Of a stretch of DNA of 64,000 nucleotides, positions 1-8,089 are shown one piece after another. The DNA is from Streptomyces meridianus (lineage in GTDB: Bacteria > Actinomycetota > Actinomycetes > Streptomycetales > Streptomycetaceae). The notes beneath the pieces were generated by a model. That model was not told the DNA's origin. It saw only the letters and a list, made by a program, of their open reading frames with translations, and ran no database searches. How positions within the stretch are numbered: the first letter of the stretch is position 1; each line of letters starts with the position of its first letter. The stretch covers positions 1-64,000 of the forward strand of contig NZ_JAMQGM010000011.1 of the NCBI RefSeq assembly GCF_023703325.1, written 5' to 3'. The translations under genes were made by a program, and so were the position numbers.

Positions 1-124
1 GGATGTCCGCAGAGACCAGGTATGGGTCCAAGACCCACTCCTGCTCACTGATGAGGAACGGTGGTGTGACGCGCCGGACTGTGGAGACGATGCACACCAG
101 GCGGTCCGCGACGAGGGAGGACAC

Positions 125-1798
125 ATGGCGGTAACCAGTGCGACCGAGGAGTTCCGGGCCGCCCGGGACTTCCTGCTCGCCCATCGGGAGGACTACCAGG
201 CGGCGTACGCGGGCTTCCGCTGGCCGCGGCCGGACGCCTTCAACTGGGCGCTGGACTGGTTCGACCGCATCGCCCTCGGCAACGACCGTCCCGCACTGCA
301 CATCGTCGAGGAGGACGGCACCGAGACCCGCCTGACCTTCGCCGAGATGTCCTCCCGCTCCGACCGCGTCGCCAACTGGCTGCGCGAGCAGGGGGTGCGG
401 GCCGGCGACCGGATCATCGTCATGCTGGGCAACCAGGCCGAGCTGTGGGAGACCGCGCTGGCCGCCATGAAGCTGCGCGCCGTGGTCATTCCGGCCACGC
501 CTCTGCTGGGTCCGGCCGACCTCACCGACCGGGTCGTCCGCGGCCGGGCGAAGCACGTCGTCGTCCGGTCCGGTGACACGCCGAAGTTCGGCGAGGTGCC
601 CGGCGACTACACCCGGGTCAGTGTGGGCGGTGCGGACGCCGGCTGGCTCCGGTACGAGGATGCCTACGGACAGCCGGACTCCTTCGAGCCGGACGGCCCG
701 ACCCGGGCCTCCGACCCCCTGATGCTGTACTTCACGTCCGGTACCACCGCGCAGCCGAAGCTCGTCGAGCACAGCCACGTCTCCTACCCCGTCGGCCACC
801 TGGCGACGATGTACTGGATCGGGCTCCGGCCGGGCGACGTGCACCTCAACATCTCCTCTCCCGGCTGGGCGAAGCACGCCTGGAGCAATCTGTTCGCCCC
901 GTGGAACGCCGAGGCGACCGTGTTCATCCACAACTACACGCGGTTCGACGCCGTCCGGCTGATGTCGGAGATGGACCGCGCCGGGGTGACCAGTTTCTGC
1001 GCCCCGCCCACCGTGTGGCGCATGCTGATCCAGGCTGATCTGGGACAGCTGCGGACCCGGCCGCGCGAGGTGGTCGCGGCGGGTGAGCCGCTCAACCCCG
1101 AGGTGATCGAACGTGTCCGGGAGGCCTGGGGCGTCACCATCCGGGACGGCTTCGGGCAGACCGAGACGGCCGTGCAGGTCGCGAACACCCCCGGCCAGCC
1201 GCTGAAGACGGGCTCGATGGGCCGTCCCACGCCGGGCTTCACCGTCGCCCTGCTCGATCCGGCCACCGGGAAGCCGGGCGACGAGGGGGAGATCTGCCTC
1301 GTCCTCGACGAGCAGCCGGTGGGGCTGATGACGGGCTACCACGGGGACGCGGAGCGCACGGCCGAGGCGATGGCCGACGGCTACTACCGCACCGGTGACA
1401 TCGGGTCCCGGGACGCCGACGGCTACATCACTTACGTCGGCCGCTCCGATGACGTGTTCAAGGCATCGGACTACAAGATCTCGCCGTTCGAGCTGGAGAG
1501 CGCGCTGCTCGAGCACGAGGCGGTGGCGGAGGCCGCCGTCGTGCCCGCGCCCGATCCGCTGCGACTGTCCGTTCCCAAGGCGTACGTCGTGCTCGCGGAG
1601 GGCTGGGAACCCGGCCCGGAGACCGCCGCGGTCCTGTTCGACCACTCCCGCAGGACACTCGCGCCCTACAAGCGCATCCGCCGCATCGAGTTCGCCGACC
1701 TTCCGAAGACGGTCTCCGGCAAGATCCGCCGCGTCGAACTGCGCAACCGCACCGCCGAGGGAAGCACCGCCGAACACCGCGAAGGAGACCTGACGTGA
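125..1798 (+). CDS. AMP-binding acyl-CoA synthetase (MACS/benzoate-CoA-ligase-like)
   Basis: Adenylate-forming enzyme of 557 aa, expected to activate a carboxylic acid to acyl-AMP and then acyl-CoA in the cytoplasm. The P-loop-like motif [10 protein letters not shown] lies near residue 205, YYRTGD near 420 and the C-terminal lysine motif KTVSGK near 530, so both the large N-terminal and the mobile C-terminal subdomains are present. The substrate cannot be read from the sequence; overall resemblance is to medium-chain and aromatic acyl-CoA synthetases. ATG at 125 follows a GGGAGG site about 5 nt upstream. The stop overlaps the GTG of a second acyl-CoA synthetase by 4 nt, so the two are translationally coupled and probably act in one catabolic or activation pathway. 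Confidence 0.9.
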   Translation: MAVTSATEEFRAARDFLLAHREDYQAAYAGFRWPRPDAFNWALDWFDRIALGNDRPALHIVEEDGTETRLTFAEMSSRSDRVANWLREQGVRAGDRIIVMLGNQAELWETALAAMKLRAVVIPATPLLGPADLTDRVVRGRAKHVVVRSGDTPKFGEVPGDYTRVSVGGADAGWLRYEDAYGQPDSFEPDGPTRASDPLMLYFTSGTTAQPKLVEHSHVSYPVGHLATMYWIGLRPGDVHLNISSPGWAKHAWSNLFAPWNAEATVFIHNYTRFDAVRLMSEMDRAGVTSFCAPPTVWRMLIQADLGQLRTRPREVVAAGEPLNPEVIERVREAWGVTIRDGFGQTETAVQVANTPGQPLKTGSMGRPTPGFTVALLDPATGKPGDEGEICLVLDEQPVGLMTGYHGDAERTAEAMADGYYRTGDIGSRDADGYITYVGRSDDVFKASDYKISPFELESALLEHEAVAEAAVVPAPDPLRLSVPKAYVVLAEGWEPGPETAAVLFDHSRRTLAPYKRIRRIEFADLPKTVSGKIRRVELRNRTAEGSTAEHREGDLT

Positions 1799-3417
1799 CC
1801 GAGTTCTCGTACAGCAGCGGAATCGGCGACGCCCCCCTGCTCGGTGACACGATCGGCGCCAACCTGGACCGGGCCGTCGCGGCGCACCCCGACCGTGAGG
1901 CCCTGGTGGACGTGGAGAGCGGGCGCCGCTGGACGTACAGGTCCTTCGCGCAGGCCGTCGACGAGGTCGCGCTCGGCCTGCTCGCCAAGGGCATCGGCAA
2001 GGGGGACCGGGTCGGCATCTGGGCCGTCAACTGCGCCGAGTGGGTGCTCGTCCAGTACGCGACCGCGCGCATCGGCGCCATCATGGTCAACATCAACCCG
2101 GCGTACCGGGTGCACGAACTGGCCTATGTCCTGAGGCAGTCCGGGGTCACTCTGCTCGTGTCCTCGGTGTCCTACAGGACGAGCGACTACCGTGCCATGG
2201 TCCGGCAGGTGCGGCCGGAGTGCCCGGCGCTGCGCGAGGTCGTCCTCATCGGTGACCCGAGCTGGGAGGAGCTGGCCGCAGCGGGATCCTCCGTCGACCG
2301 AGCGCAACTCATGCGTCTTGCGAGCGAGTTGAGCTGCGACGACCCGATCAACATCCAGTACACGTCCGGAACCACCGGCTTCCCCAAGGGCGCCACCCTC
2401 TCCCACCACAACATCCTCAACAACGGCTACTGGGTCGGGGAGATGGTCGGCTACACCGAGGCCGACCGGGTGTGCGTGCCCGTGCCCTTCTACCACTGCT
2501 TCGGCATGGTGATGGGCAACCTCGCGGCGACCAGCCACGCCGCGTGCATCGTGATACCCGCGCCGGTCTTCGACCCGGAGGCCACCCTGCGGGCCGTCGA
2601 ACAGGAGCGCTGCACCTCGCTCTACGGTGTCCCCACCATGTTCATCGCCGAGCTGAACCTGCCGGATTTCGCCGACCACGACCTTGCGACGCTGCGCACC
2701 GGCATCATGGCGGGATCCCCCTGCCCGGTCGAGGTGATGAAGCGTGTGGTGGCGGAGATGCACATGTCCGAGGTCTCCATCTGCTACGGGATGACCGAGA
2801 CCTCGCCGGTGTCCACCCAGACCCGCCGCGACGACGACCTCGAGCACCGCACGGCCACGGTCGGCCGGGTGCTTCCGCACATCGAGGTCAAGGTCGTCGA
2901 CCCGGTCACCGGAGTGACCGTGCCGCGCGGCGAATCCGGTGAACTGTGCACCCGCGGCTACTCGGTGATGCTCGGTTACTGGGAGGAGCCGGAGAAGACG
3001 GGCGAGGCGATCGACGCGGCCCGCTGGATGCACACCGGGGATCTGGCCGTGATGCACGATGATGGCTATCTGGCGATCGTCGGCCGCATCAAGGACATGA
3101 TCATCCGTGGCGGGGAGAACGTGTACCCGCGGGAGATCGAGGAGTTCCTCTACGGGCACCCCAAGATCGCGGACGTGCAGGTGGTCGGAGTGCCCGACGA
3201 GAAGTACGGCGAGGAGATCATGGCCTGCGTCATCCCGCGCGACGCCGCCGACCCGCTCACGCTCGACGAACTCGCCCGCTTCTGCGACGGGCAGCTAGCG
3301 CACTACAAGGTCCCGCGCCATCTGCGCGTCATGGACAGCTTTCCGATGACGGTCAGCGGCAAGGTGCGCAAGATCGAGCTGCGCGAGAGCTTCGCCCCGC
3401 AGCCTCCCGCCCCCTGA
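1795..3417 (+). CDS. Acyl-CoA synthetase (FadD-like, AMP-binding)
   Basis: Second adenylate-forming enzyme, 540 aa, of the fatty-acyl-CoA synthase type. [11 protein letters not shown] near residue 188, MHTGDL near 412 and MTVSGKVRK near 518 are intact, so it should be catalytically competent. It starts at a GTG inside the GTGA overlap with the upstream synthetase. Two different acyl-CoA ligases in one transcription unit suggest either parallel substrates or sequential use on a side chain; no beta-oxidation genes are in view. Chain-length preference is not inferable. Confidence 0.9.
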   Translation: MTEFSYSSGIGDAPLLGDTIGANLDRAVAAHPDREALVDVESGRRWTYRSFAQAVDEVALGLLAKGIGKGDRVGIWAVNCAEWVLVQYATARIGAIMVNINPAYRVHELAYVLRQSGVTLLVSSVSYRTSDYRAMVRQVRPECPALREVVLIGDPSWEELAAAGSSVDRAQLMRLASELSCDDPINIQYTSGTTGFPKGATLSHHNILNNGYWVGEMVGYTEADRVCVPVPFYHCFGMVMGNLAATSHAACIVIPAPVFDPEATLRAVEQERCTSLYGVPTMFIAELNLPDFADHDLATLRTGIMAGSPCPVEVMKRVVAEMHMSEVSICYGMTETSPVSTQTRRDDDLEHRTATVGRVLPHIEVKVVDPVTGVTVPRGESGELCTRGYSVMLGYWEEPEKTGEAIDAARWMHTGDLAVMHDDGYLAIVGRIKDMIIRGGENVYPREIEEFLYGHPKIADVQVVGVPDEKYGEEIMACVIPRDAADPLTLDELARFCDGQLAHYKVPRHLRVMDSFPMTVSGKVRKIELRESFAPQPPAP

Positions 3418-3419
3418 CC

Positions 3420-3437
3420 GCGGGCCGGTCCGCCCGC
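3420..3437. terminator. Short GC hairpin between convergent genes
   Basis: GCGGGC and GCCCGC arms with a 6-nt loop lie directly after the acyl-CoA synthetase stop, in the 34-nt gap to the convergent zinc-ribbon gene. There is no T-run, as is usual for streptomycete hairpin terminators. Confidence 0.4.
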
Positions 3438-3451
3438 AGGGGCCCCTCGGC

Positions 3452-4216
3452 TCAGCTCTTGATCGCGCCGGTGCGCAGCAGGTCGTCGGCGGCGTCGTTC
3501 ACCGGCTGAGGGGTTCCGGTGAGGTCCATGACGAAAAGGGGCACGCACAGGTCGTCGGCTCGGGCCCGGGCGTTGTGTGCGTAGCCCGCCAGCGAGAAGA
3601 ACACCGGCAGGGACGACGTGTTCAGCCCGTGCAGCCACAGGCATTCGATGTCGCGCAGACGCGATGGGCTGGTCGCCGGGTCCACCTGGGCGACCACTCC
3701 GCTGCCCCGGATGTCGATGCCGGATGCCGGGCGCTCGCCGGACCGGGTGAGATCGGTGAACCCGAGCCACTTCAGGTAGAGGCCGGCCGCGGTGACGGCG
3801 TCCCGGCTGGTGCGTATGGTCACCGGCTGGAAGGCGGGCCGGGGGTCGTCGCAGGTGCGGGCCGGCTGCACGGCGCTGTACTCGCCGGGGGCCACCGGCC
3901 CGTGACCGAGCGAGGCCTCGGCCACCGGCAGGTGCAGCACCGCGCCGCAGGTGCAGCCGAGTTCGGGTTGCGGCCACTGGTCGACACGCGCGCACGACGC
4001 GCAGCGCACCGCGACCCAGGAGTTCTCCCATGTGGGGTGCCCCAGAGGCACGGGGTCGGCGCCGCGCAGCATCGGGAGCGTCAGTGGCGCGCCACAGGCA
4101 CAGGGAAAGGTCGGCGGGCTGAACGAGTGCTCCCGGAGGCACGCGGGGCACTGCACCGGCACGCTCTCTGCCATCTCGGCTCCAGCGCTGTTCGTGGGGG
4201 TCTCTTCGGCTGCCAT
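3452..4216 (-). CDS. Zinc-ribbon protein with degenerate Mrr-like restriction-endonuclease fold
   Basis: A 254-aa protein with two CxxC...CxC knuckle clusters (C23/C26/C39/C41 and C72/C75/C88/C90), each looking like a zinc ribbon. The C-terminal half (about 138-250) reads like an Mrr/REase-fold core: an alpha helix, then SGIDIRGSGVVAQVD, then a helix and a strand before a helix resembling the usual ending of the fold. D168 fits the catalytic Asp, but the QxK motif reads Q177-V-D179, so the Lys is absent. I infer a nucleic-acid-binding or regulatory protein rather than an active nuclease. ATG at 4216 has GGTGG just upstream; an in-frame GTG at 4228 is the alternative. Assignment rests on pattern recognition only. 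Confidence 0.6.
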   Translation of the reverse strand: MAAEETPTNSAGAEMAESVPVQCPACLREHSFSPPTFPCACGAPLTLPMLRGADPVPLGHPTWENSWVAVRCASCARVDQWPQPELGCTCGAVLHLPVAEASLGHGPVAPGEYSAVQPARTCDDPRPAFQPVTIRTSRDAVTAAGLYLKWLGFTDLTRSGERPASGIDIRGSGVVAQVDPATSPSRLRDIECLWLHGLNTSSLPVFFSLAGYAHNARARADDLCVPLFVMDLTGTPQPVNDAADDLLRTGAIKS

Positions 4217-4337
4217 CGTCCACCACACAGGGCGAGTTGGGGAGTCACTCGCAGCAGTTCGGCCACGGGGAACGCGCGGAAGCGCGCAGGACGCGGTGGG
4301 GCCCGGCAGGCGCGGGGGCGGCTCAGGGTCCGCAACG

Positions 4338-4370
4338 GCAGCCCCCGAGGATGCGCTGCTCGGGGGCTGC
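4338..4370 (-). terminator. 12-bp-stem hairpin after the ECF sigma operon
   Basis: GCAGCCCCCGAG and its exact complement CTCGGGGGCTGC are separated by 9 nt, 20 nt beyond the stop of the small gene that follows the sigma factor gene. Confidence 0.6.
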
Positions 4371-4390
4371 GGCTGTGGGGCGCGGACCGT

Positions 4391-4663
4391 CTACCAGTGG
4401 CGATGCTCCGTCTGGCCGAGCCAGGAGACGACGGCGCCGACCGTGGGGTAGTTGAGTTCGGCGATGCGGATGACGGCCAGTACATCGTCCGAGAGGAGGC
4501 GCACGCCGGCCGAGTCCAGTGCGCAGTGCAACATGACCCGGTGGGCTTCCGTGGCGGTCAGGTGCACTCCCGCCGGGAGGTCCGACAGCAGGGGGGAAAT
4601 GGGCAACAGGGGTGCGGCCGGGGCGGCCGGTCCGCTGTGGTGGTTCCCTTCCGCGGGCGTCAT
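4391..4663 (-). CDS. Small protein translationally coupled to ECF sigma factor
   Basis: A 90-aa product starting at the ATG of an ATGA overlap with the stop of the upstream sigma-factor gene, so it is made from the same message. No transmembrane segment, zinc motif (HxxxCxxC) or other anti-sigma signature is visible. The centre is hydrophobic and helical (LTATEAHRVMLHCALD), and the end is WLGQTEHRHW. I do not recognise the family. Position suggests a partner or modulator of the sigma factor, but that is context only. A longer reading of the same frame, extending upstream through the sigma gene, was rejected as overlap. Confidence 0.6.
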   Translation of the reverse strand: MTPAEGNHHSGPAAPAAPLLPISPLLSDLPAGVHLTATEAHRVMLHCALDSAGVRLLSDDVLAVIRIAELNYPTVGAVVSWLGQTEHRHW

Positions 4664-5247
4664 GGGGTGAAGGTCCCCGCGTCGAGGCTCGTCCGGAGCT
4701 GTTGGATGGCCCGGTTCCTCATGGATTTCACGGCGCCCGCGGTGGGGCGCTTCATCCGCCGGGCGATGCGCTGCTTCGGCCAGCCTGCCCAGTACTGCAG
4801 TACCAGGGCTTCGCGCAGGTCGCTCGGCAGGGCCAGCAGAGCCTGGCGCAGCGGGTCGTACCGGGCGGTCTGCAGAACCTGGTCCTCGGCCGAGGGCACG
4901 ACGGCCCGGTCCCAGCCGACCACGTCGTCGACGAGCCATTCCCGGCGGGCACATGCGGACTTGGCGTAGTCGACGGTCAGGTTCCGCGCGATGGTGATGA
5001 ACCAGGCCCCGATGTCCACGTGGGTGGGCGTGAAATTGTGGATGGCCTGGAAGGCGCGGATGAACGTTTCGCTGGTGATGTCCTCGGCCTGGGCCGGGTT
5101 CCGCATCCTGGCGAGCGTGTACCGGAACACGTTGGCGCGGTAGTCGTGGTAGAGACTGGCGAACGCGTCGACGTCTCCGGAACGTGCTCGTTCGACTCGA
5201 TGCACGTGCGATGCGGACGCAGTGTTACGGGTGGACGATTCCTTCAT
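4660..5247 (-). CDS. ECF-type RNA polymerase sigma factor
   Basis: A 195-aa sigma-70 family factor with only regions 2 and 4. Region 2 includes FASLYHDYRANVFRYTLAR (about residues 29-47) and the -10-reading helix around NPAQAEDITSETFIRAF. Region 4 (about 140-185) has LPSDLREALVLQYWAGW followed by the helix-turn-helix QRIARRMKRPTAGAVKS. It should direct RNA polymerase to a small regulon. No classical membrane anti-sigma gene adjoins; instead a 90-aa gene is coupled by ATGA. An AAGGGG site precedes the ATG by about 9 nt. Group assignment within the ECF classification cannot be made by eye. Confidence 0.9.
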   Translation of the reverse strand: MKESSTRNTASASHVHRVERARSGDVDAFASLYHDYRANVFRYTLARMRNPAQAEDITSETFIRAFQAIHNFTPTHVDIGAWFITIARNLTVDYAKSACARREWLVDDVVGWDRAVVPSAEDQVLQTARYDPLRQALLALPSDLREALVLQYWAGWPKQRIARRMKRPTAGAVKSMRNRAIQQLRTSLDAGTFTP

Positions 5248-5659
5248 GGCCTACACCCCTTGCGTTGTGCGGGTTGGGGGTCATGCGACGGGGTCATCGG
5301 GTCGGAACCGGTGACCCCGTCCGTGTGCGGTGGTGTCGTGGACTTGGGCGCGCCGGGGCTCGGTGCCTCTCGGCGAGAGCGTTGCCGACCACGCCAGTTC
5401 TGCAGATTTTTCAGCTTTCCTCTCGGAGGAGAGAGGCCAAGATGTCTGGATACCTGAGCTCTTCGCCAGAAGAAACGTTCCTCGTTACATAAATGGGACA
5501 ATTTCGCACATGTGATCAGTTTCGGCATCGGGAGCGGGGCGGCATCTGACGTGCGGAAGTGACCATCGACCGGTGGCGGTGGTTTACGGGCATCAGCCCC
5601 GCCGGGCGTCGTATCTCACCCGGCGGGACATGGTCCGAACTGAAGGGAGAGGCCGGATC
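5248..5659. other. Divergent intergenic region between sigma factor and GNAT genes
   Basis: About 410 nt without a convincing gene. It contains an AT-richer patch (5475-5520), a perfect 6-bp hairpin CCTCTC/GAGAGG at 5419-5436, and a possible 16-codon reading frame at 5442-5492 preceded by GGAGGA and GAGAGG. This region must hold the promoters of the flanking divergent genes, but no clear -35/-10 pair could be fixed. Confidence 0.5.
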
Positions 5660-6199
5660 GTGGCCGCCGAGAAGAGGTTTTCCATGTGGCCCGCCACCCC
5701 TGGTGACGAGGCGTCGGTTCGAAGGGTCGCCCTTGCGCGGAGCGCCTGGCTGGAGGAGCGGGGGATGCCCGGCCGGAGTGACTCGGCCGATCTGATTGCC
5801 GCCCAGGTGGCGGACCCGGTGTTCCCGGTGTGGGTCCTCGTCGAGAACGAGGGGCGCGTGGTCGGATTCACCACGCTCTTCGAAGAAGCTCCCACCTTGG
5901 GATGGTCCGCCGCCGAGCGGCGGGAACCCGCGTTCTATCTGTCGTCGTCCTTCACCGACCCGTCGTACCACCTGTACCGACTGGGACGGATGATGGCGTG
6001 GTGGGCCGTGGACCGTGCCGCCCAGCAGGGGCGGGACTGGGTGCGTCGCGTCTGCACGGATGCCGGGCTCGTCCGGCGCTACACCCTGCAGGGGTTCCAC
6101 CTGGTGCGGGAGGTGGGCCGGGGTGGCGACCGGCTCCGGCTGATGGCGCGGTCCGCCGAACTGCTGCCCGAGCTGGAAGAGATGATGGGCGGACGATAG
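5660..6199 (+). CDS. GNAT-family N-acetyltransferase
   Basis: A 179-aa protein with a GNAT layout: beta strands around PVWVLVENEGRVVGFTTL, then a helix (RLGRMMAWWAVDRAAQQG) that should bind the CoA pyrophosphate, then a strand (DWVRRVCTDAGL) and the terminal QGFHLVREV. It would transfer acetyl from acetyl-CoA to an unknown amine. GTG at 5660 is preferred because AAGGGAGAGG lies about 10 nt upstream; in-frame ATGs at 5630 and 5573 would give longer products with a basic, unlike N-terminus. Monocistronic, convergent with the LuxR-type gene. Confidence 0.75.
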   Translation: MAAEKRFSMWPATPGDEASVRRVALARSAWLEERGMPGRSDSADLIAAQVADPVFPVWVLVENEGRVVGFTTLFEEAPTLGWSAAERREPAFYLSSSFTDPSYHLYRLGRMMAWWAVDRAAQQGRDWVRRVCTDAGLVRRYTLQGFHLVREVGRGGDRLRLMARSAELLPELEEMMGGR

Positions 6200-6626
6200 G
6201 CGACTCCCCACCGTCGCGTGCCCGGTCCGGCTTCCGGGAGCGCCCAGCCGTGCGGCCCGGAAGTTCCGGGCGGCACGGGCTGGACGGTCCCTGGGCCGTT
6301 CCCCGGAGAACGATCGGGCGCTCCCCTTCCCGGAGCCTGCCGGAAGGACCGTCGGCCCGCGCACCTCGGTCTCGCACTCCTCCGACGTTCCCCGATGGCA
6401 GACTTCCGCCCTGAGGCACCGGCGCTCGGGACGTCCGGGGACAGGGGCGGGGCTTGTGCACGGGCGGATGCATGACGGGTGCAGCCGTTTCCCGGAGCGC
6501 TGCGGCTGGTCCGGCTGCGGCCCGTGCACCGGGACGACCTGCTGCGGCTGCGGTTCGGCTACCGGCGCACGGGCGGGGAGGGCGGGGGCGCCGGCTGCGC
6601 GGCCGCGGCCCCGCAGCCGCATGCGG
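6200..6626. other. Intergenic stretch between convergent GNAT and LuxR-type genes
   Basis: A 427-nt GC-rich gap. Several short reading frames exist but have no plausible ribosome site or recognisable product. Distant inverted repeats GCGGCTGCGG (6546) and CCGCAGCCGC (6611) could fold as a long hairpin. I see no other element. Confidence 0.5.
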
Positions 6627-7640
6627 TCAGCCGTCCTGAAGCTTGCAGAGGAGGTAGCCGGCCTGGAAACGGCTCCGGGCCCGGATGCGCGACATGATCT
6701 CCGAGATGTGGCGCTGGCAGGTACGTTCCGACATGCCGAGCCGGCGCGCGATCGATTTGTCGTCCAGTCCCTCGGCCAGCAGGCCGGCGATCGACTGTCG
6801 GATCTGCTCGGATAATGCCTTGGCCTGTTCGCGGGAGAGCGAACTGGTCGCGAAGGGCAGGGCGCGGAGCCAGGTCTGCTCGAACACGGTGCACATGAAC
6901 TCGATGAGGCTCGGCTCACGGACGACCAGGGCTGCGTTGGGATCGTCCCGGACCTCGATCACCGCCATGGAACGGTCGAAGACCAGCATGCGGTGCAGCC
7001 CGTCGCCCACCGTGCGCACCCGGGCGCCGAGTTGGGTGGTCCGCTCGACATAGGTGATCGTGGGCTGGCTGTACTGCGCGGTGTGCTGGTAGATCGTGCG
7101 CATCGACACGCCTCGCCGCAGCATCTGCTCGTCCCGGGCGATGGCCTCCTCGAGGACCTCGGTGCGGCGACCGCCGCCCGGTTGCGCGGTGAGAACCTCG
7201 GTGGTGCAGCGGAGGCTGGCACTCAGGATGACGCTGCGCACGGAGGCGAGGTCAGTGACGGTTTCGATGCACTCGGCCCGTCTTCGGTGCGCCGCCCCGG
7301 CCTCGTACTGCGGGATGAGGGACTGGAGGCGGGCCCGGACCTCGTCGATGAGGCGCTGCTGCTGCCGCGCCTCCTGTTCCAGGGGGGTGAGGACCTGTGC
7401 TGCGGCGGACTCCGGAGGGACGGGGGTGAGTTCGCTCGGGTTGTCGAGGACCCGGCCCAGCAGATGCAGCGCCTCCAGTTCGTCGATGGCTCGCTTCGCC
7501 GAACCGGGGTCCATGTCGAGGGATTCGGCGAGTTCCTCGGGGAAGAAGCGGATCCGGTTCACTGCGAAGGCGTAGGCGCGCAGGGCCTCGCTGCTGAGCT
7601 GAGGCGTAGGTGAATTGTCCCGAATGATGCCAGTAGGCAT
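6627..7640 (-). CDS. LuxR-type regulator with N-terminal TrmB/winged-helix-like domain
   Basis: A 337-aa transcription factor. The N-terminal part (about 10-60) looks like a winged helix (ALRAYAFAVNRIRFFPEELAES...SAKRAIDELEAL). A middle effector-like domain resembles those seen in streptomycete cluster regulators, and the C-terminus (about 275-325) is a LuxR helix-turn-helix (AEGLDDKSIARRLGMSERTCQRHISEIM). No response-regulator aspartate or ATP-binding domain is seen. ATG at 7640 has GAAGGGGG about 10 nt upstream. It is divergent from the secreted peptide and NRPS genes, so it is the obvious candidate for their pathway-specific control. Confidence 0.85.
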   Translation of the reverse strand: MPTGIIRDNSPTPQLSSEALRAYAFAVNRIRFFPEELAESLDMDPGSAKRAIDELEALHLLGRVLDNPSELTPVPPESAAAQVLTPLEQEARQQQRLIDEVRARLQSLIPQYEAGAAHRRRAECIETVTDLASVRSVILSASLRCTTEVLTAQPGGGRRTEVLEEAIARDEQMLRRGVSMRTIYQHTAQYSQPTITYVERTTQLGARVRTVGDGLHRMLVFDRSMAVIEVRDDPNAALVVREPSLIEFMCTVFEQTWLRALPFATSSLSREQAKALSEQIRQSIAGLLAEGLDDKSIARRLGMSERTCQRHISEIMSRIRARSRFQAGYLLCKLQDG

Positions 7641-7788
7641 GGTATGGGCCCCCTTCGTGTATACGACGTGCGTGAACACGCCCCCTGCAACGCCTCGAAT
7701 ATGACTCAGGTCTGATGTGACTGTGAACCAGTTCCTCCCCGGTGACTGGAATCCGGCGGTGGATATCTGCAGCTCACACAGAAGGTTC

Positions 7789-7974
7789 ATGCGACCCATG
7801 AAGATCATCGGTGCCCGCTTTCTCCTGACCGCCGGCGTGGCGGTCCTCACCCTGACCGGCATCACCGCTCCGACGGCGGCCGCACAGGATTTCCGGCCGG
7901 CGGCCGGCGCGTCATCCGTCCTTCTCCCCGGAATGACCGGCGGCGAGGACGGCGACGACACCGGCTGGGGATGA
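7789..7974 (+). CDS. Small secreted peptide precursor, acidic Gly/Asp-rich tail
   Basis: A 61-aa product (58 aa if the ATG at 7798 is used). A basic start is followed by a hydrophobic stretch (FLLTAGVAVLTLTGITAP) and a signal-peptidase-like TAAAQ site. That leaves a mature peptide of about 30 aa ending GGEDGDDTGWG. No family is recognised. It lies between the LuxR-type regulator and the NRPS and is followed by a hairpin. It could be a cell-surface or signalling peptide, or an unrelated small exported protein; the tail is not a known RiPP core. The ribosome site is weak (AGAAGG). Confidence 0.5.
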   Translation: MRPMKIIGARFLLTAGVAVLTLTGITAPTAAAQDFRPAAGASSVLLPGMTGGEDGDDTGWG

Positions 7975-7981
7975 GCATCCC

Positions 7982-8006
7982 CGGGGCGGGCCCGGTGCCC
8001 GCCCCG
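7982..8006 (+). terminator. 10-bp-stem hairpin between secreted peptide and NRPS genes
   Basis: CGGGGCGGGC and GCCCGCCCCG with a 5-nt loop, 7 nt after the stop of the small secreted peptide and about 84 nt before the NRPS start. It could terminate the peptide transcript or attenuate read-through into the NRPS operon. Confidence 0.45.
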
Positions 8007-8089
8007 ATTCCGGTGTGAGAGGTGGACGGCAACTCCGAAACGAGAAGCGCATCACGTCTGTCCGACTGGGCCGAAAGGAATTCAGCGCG

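Noticed and set aside
4391..4954. 187-codon reading of the small sigma-linked gene
   Set aside because: The upstream half is the sigma-factor sequence read in another frame; the ATGA-coupled ATG at 4663 explains the real product.
6454..6815. Overlapping plus-strand frames between GNAT and LuxR-type genes
   Set aside because: They overlap the 3' end of the LuxR-type gene in antisense and encode low-complexity Arg/Ala/Gly-rich sequence.
7981..8089. GTG at 8015 as NRPS start
   Set aside because: It would add 25 basic residues with no ribosome site; ATG at 8090 has AAAGGA at good spacing and gives the usual family length.
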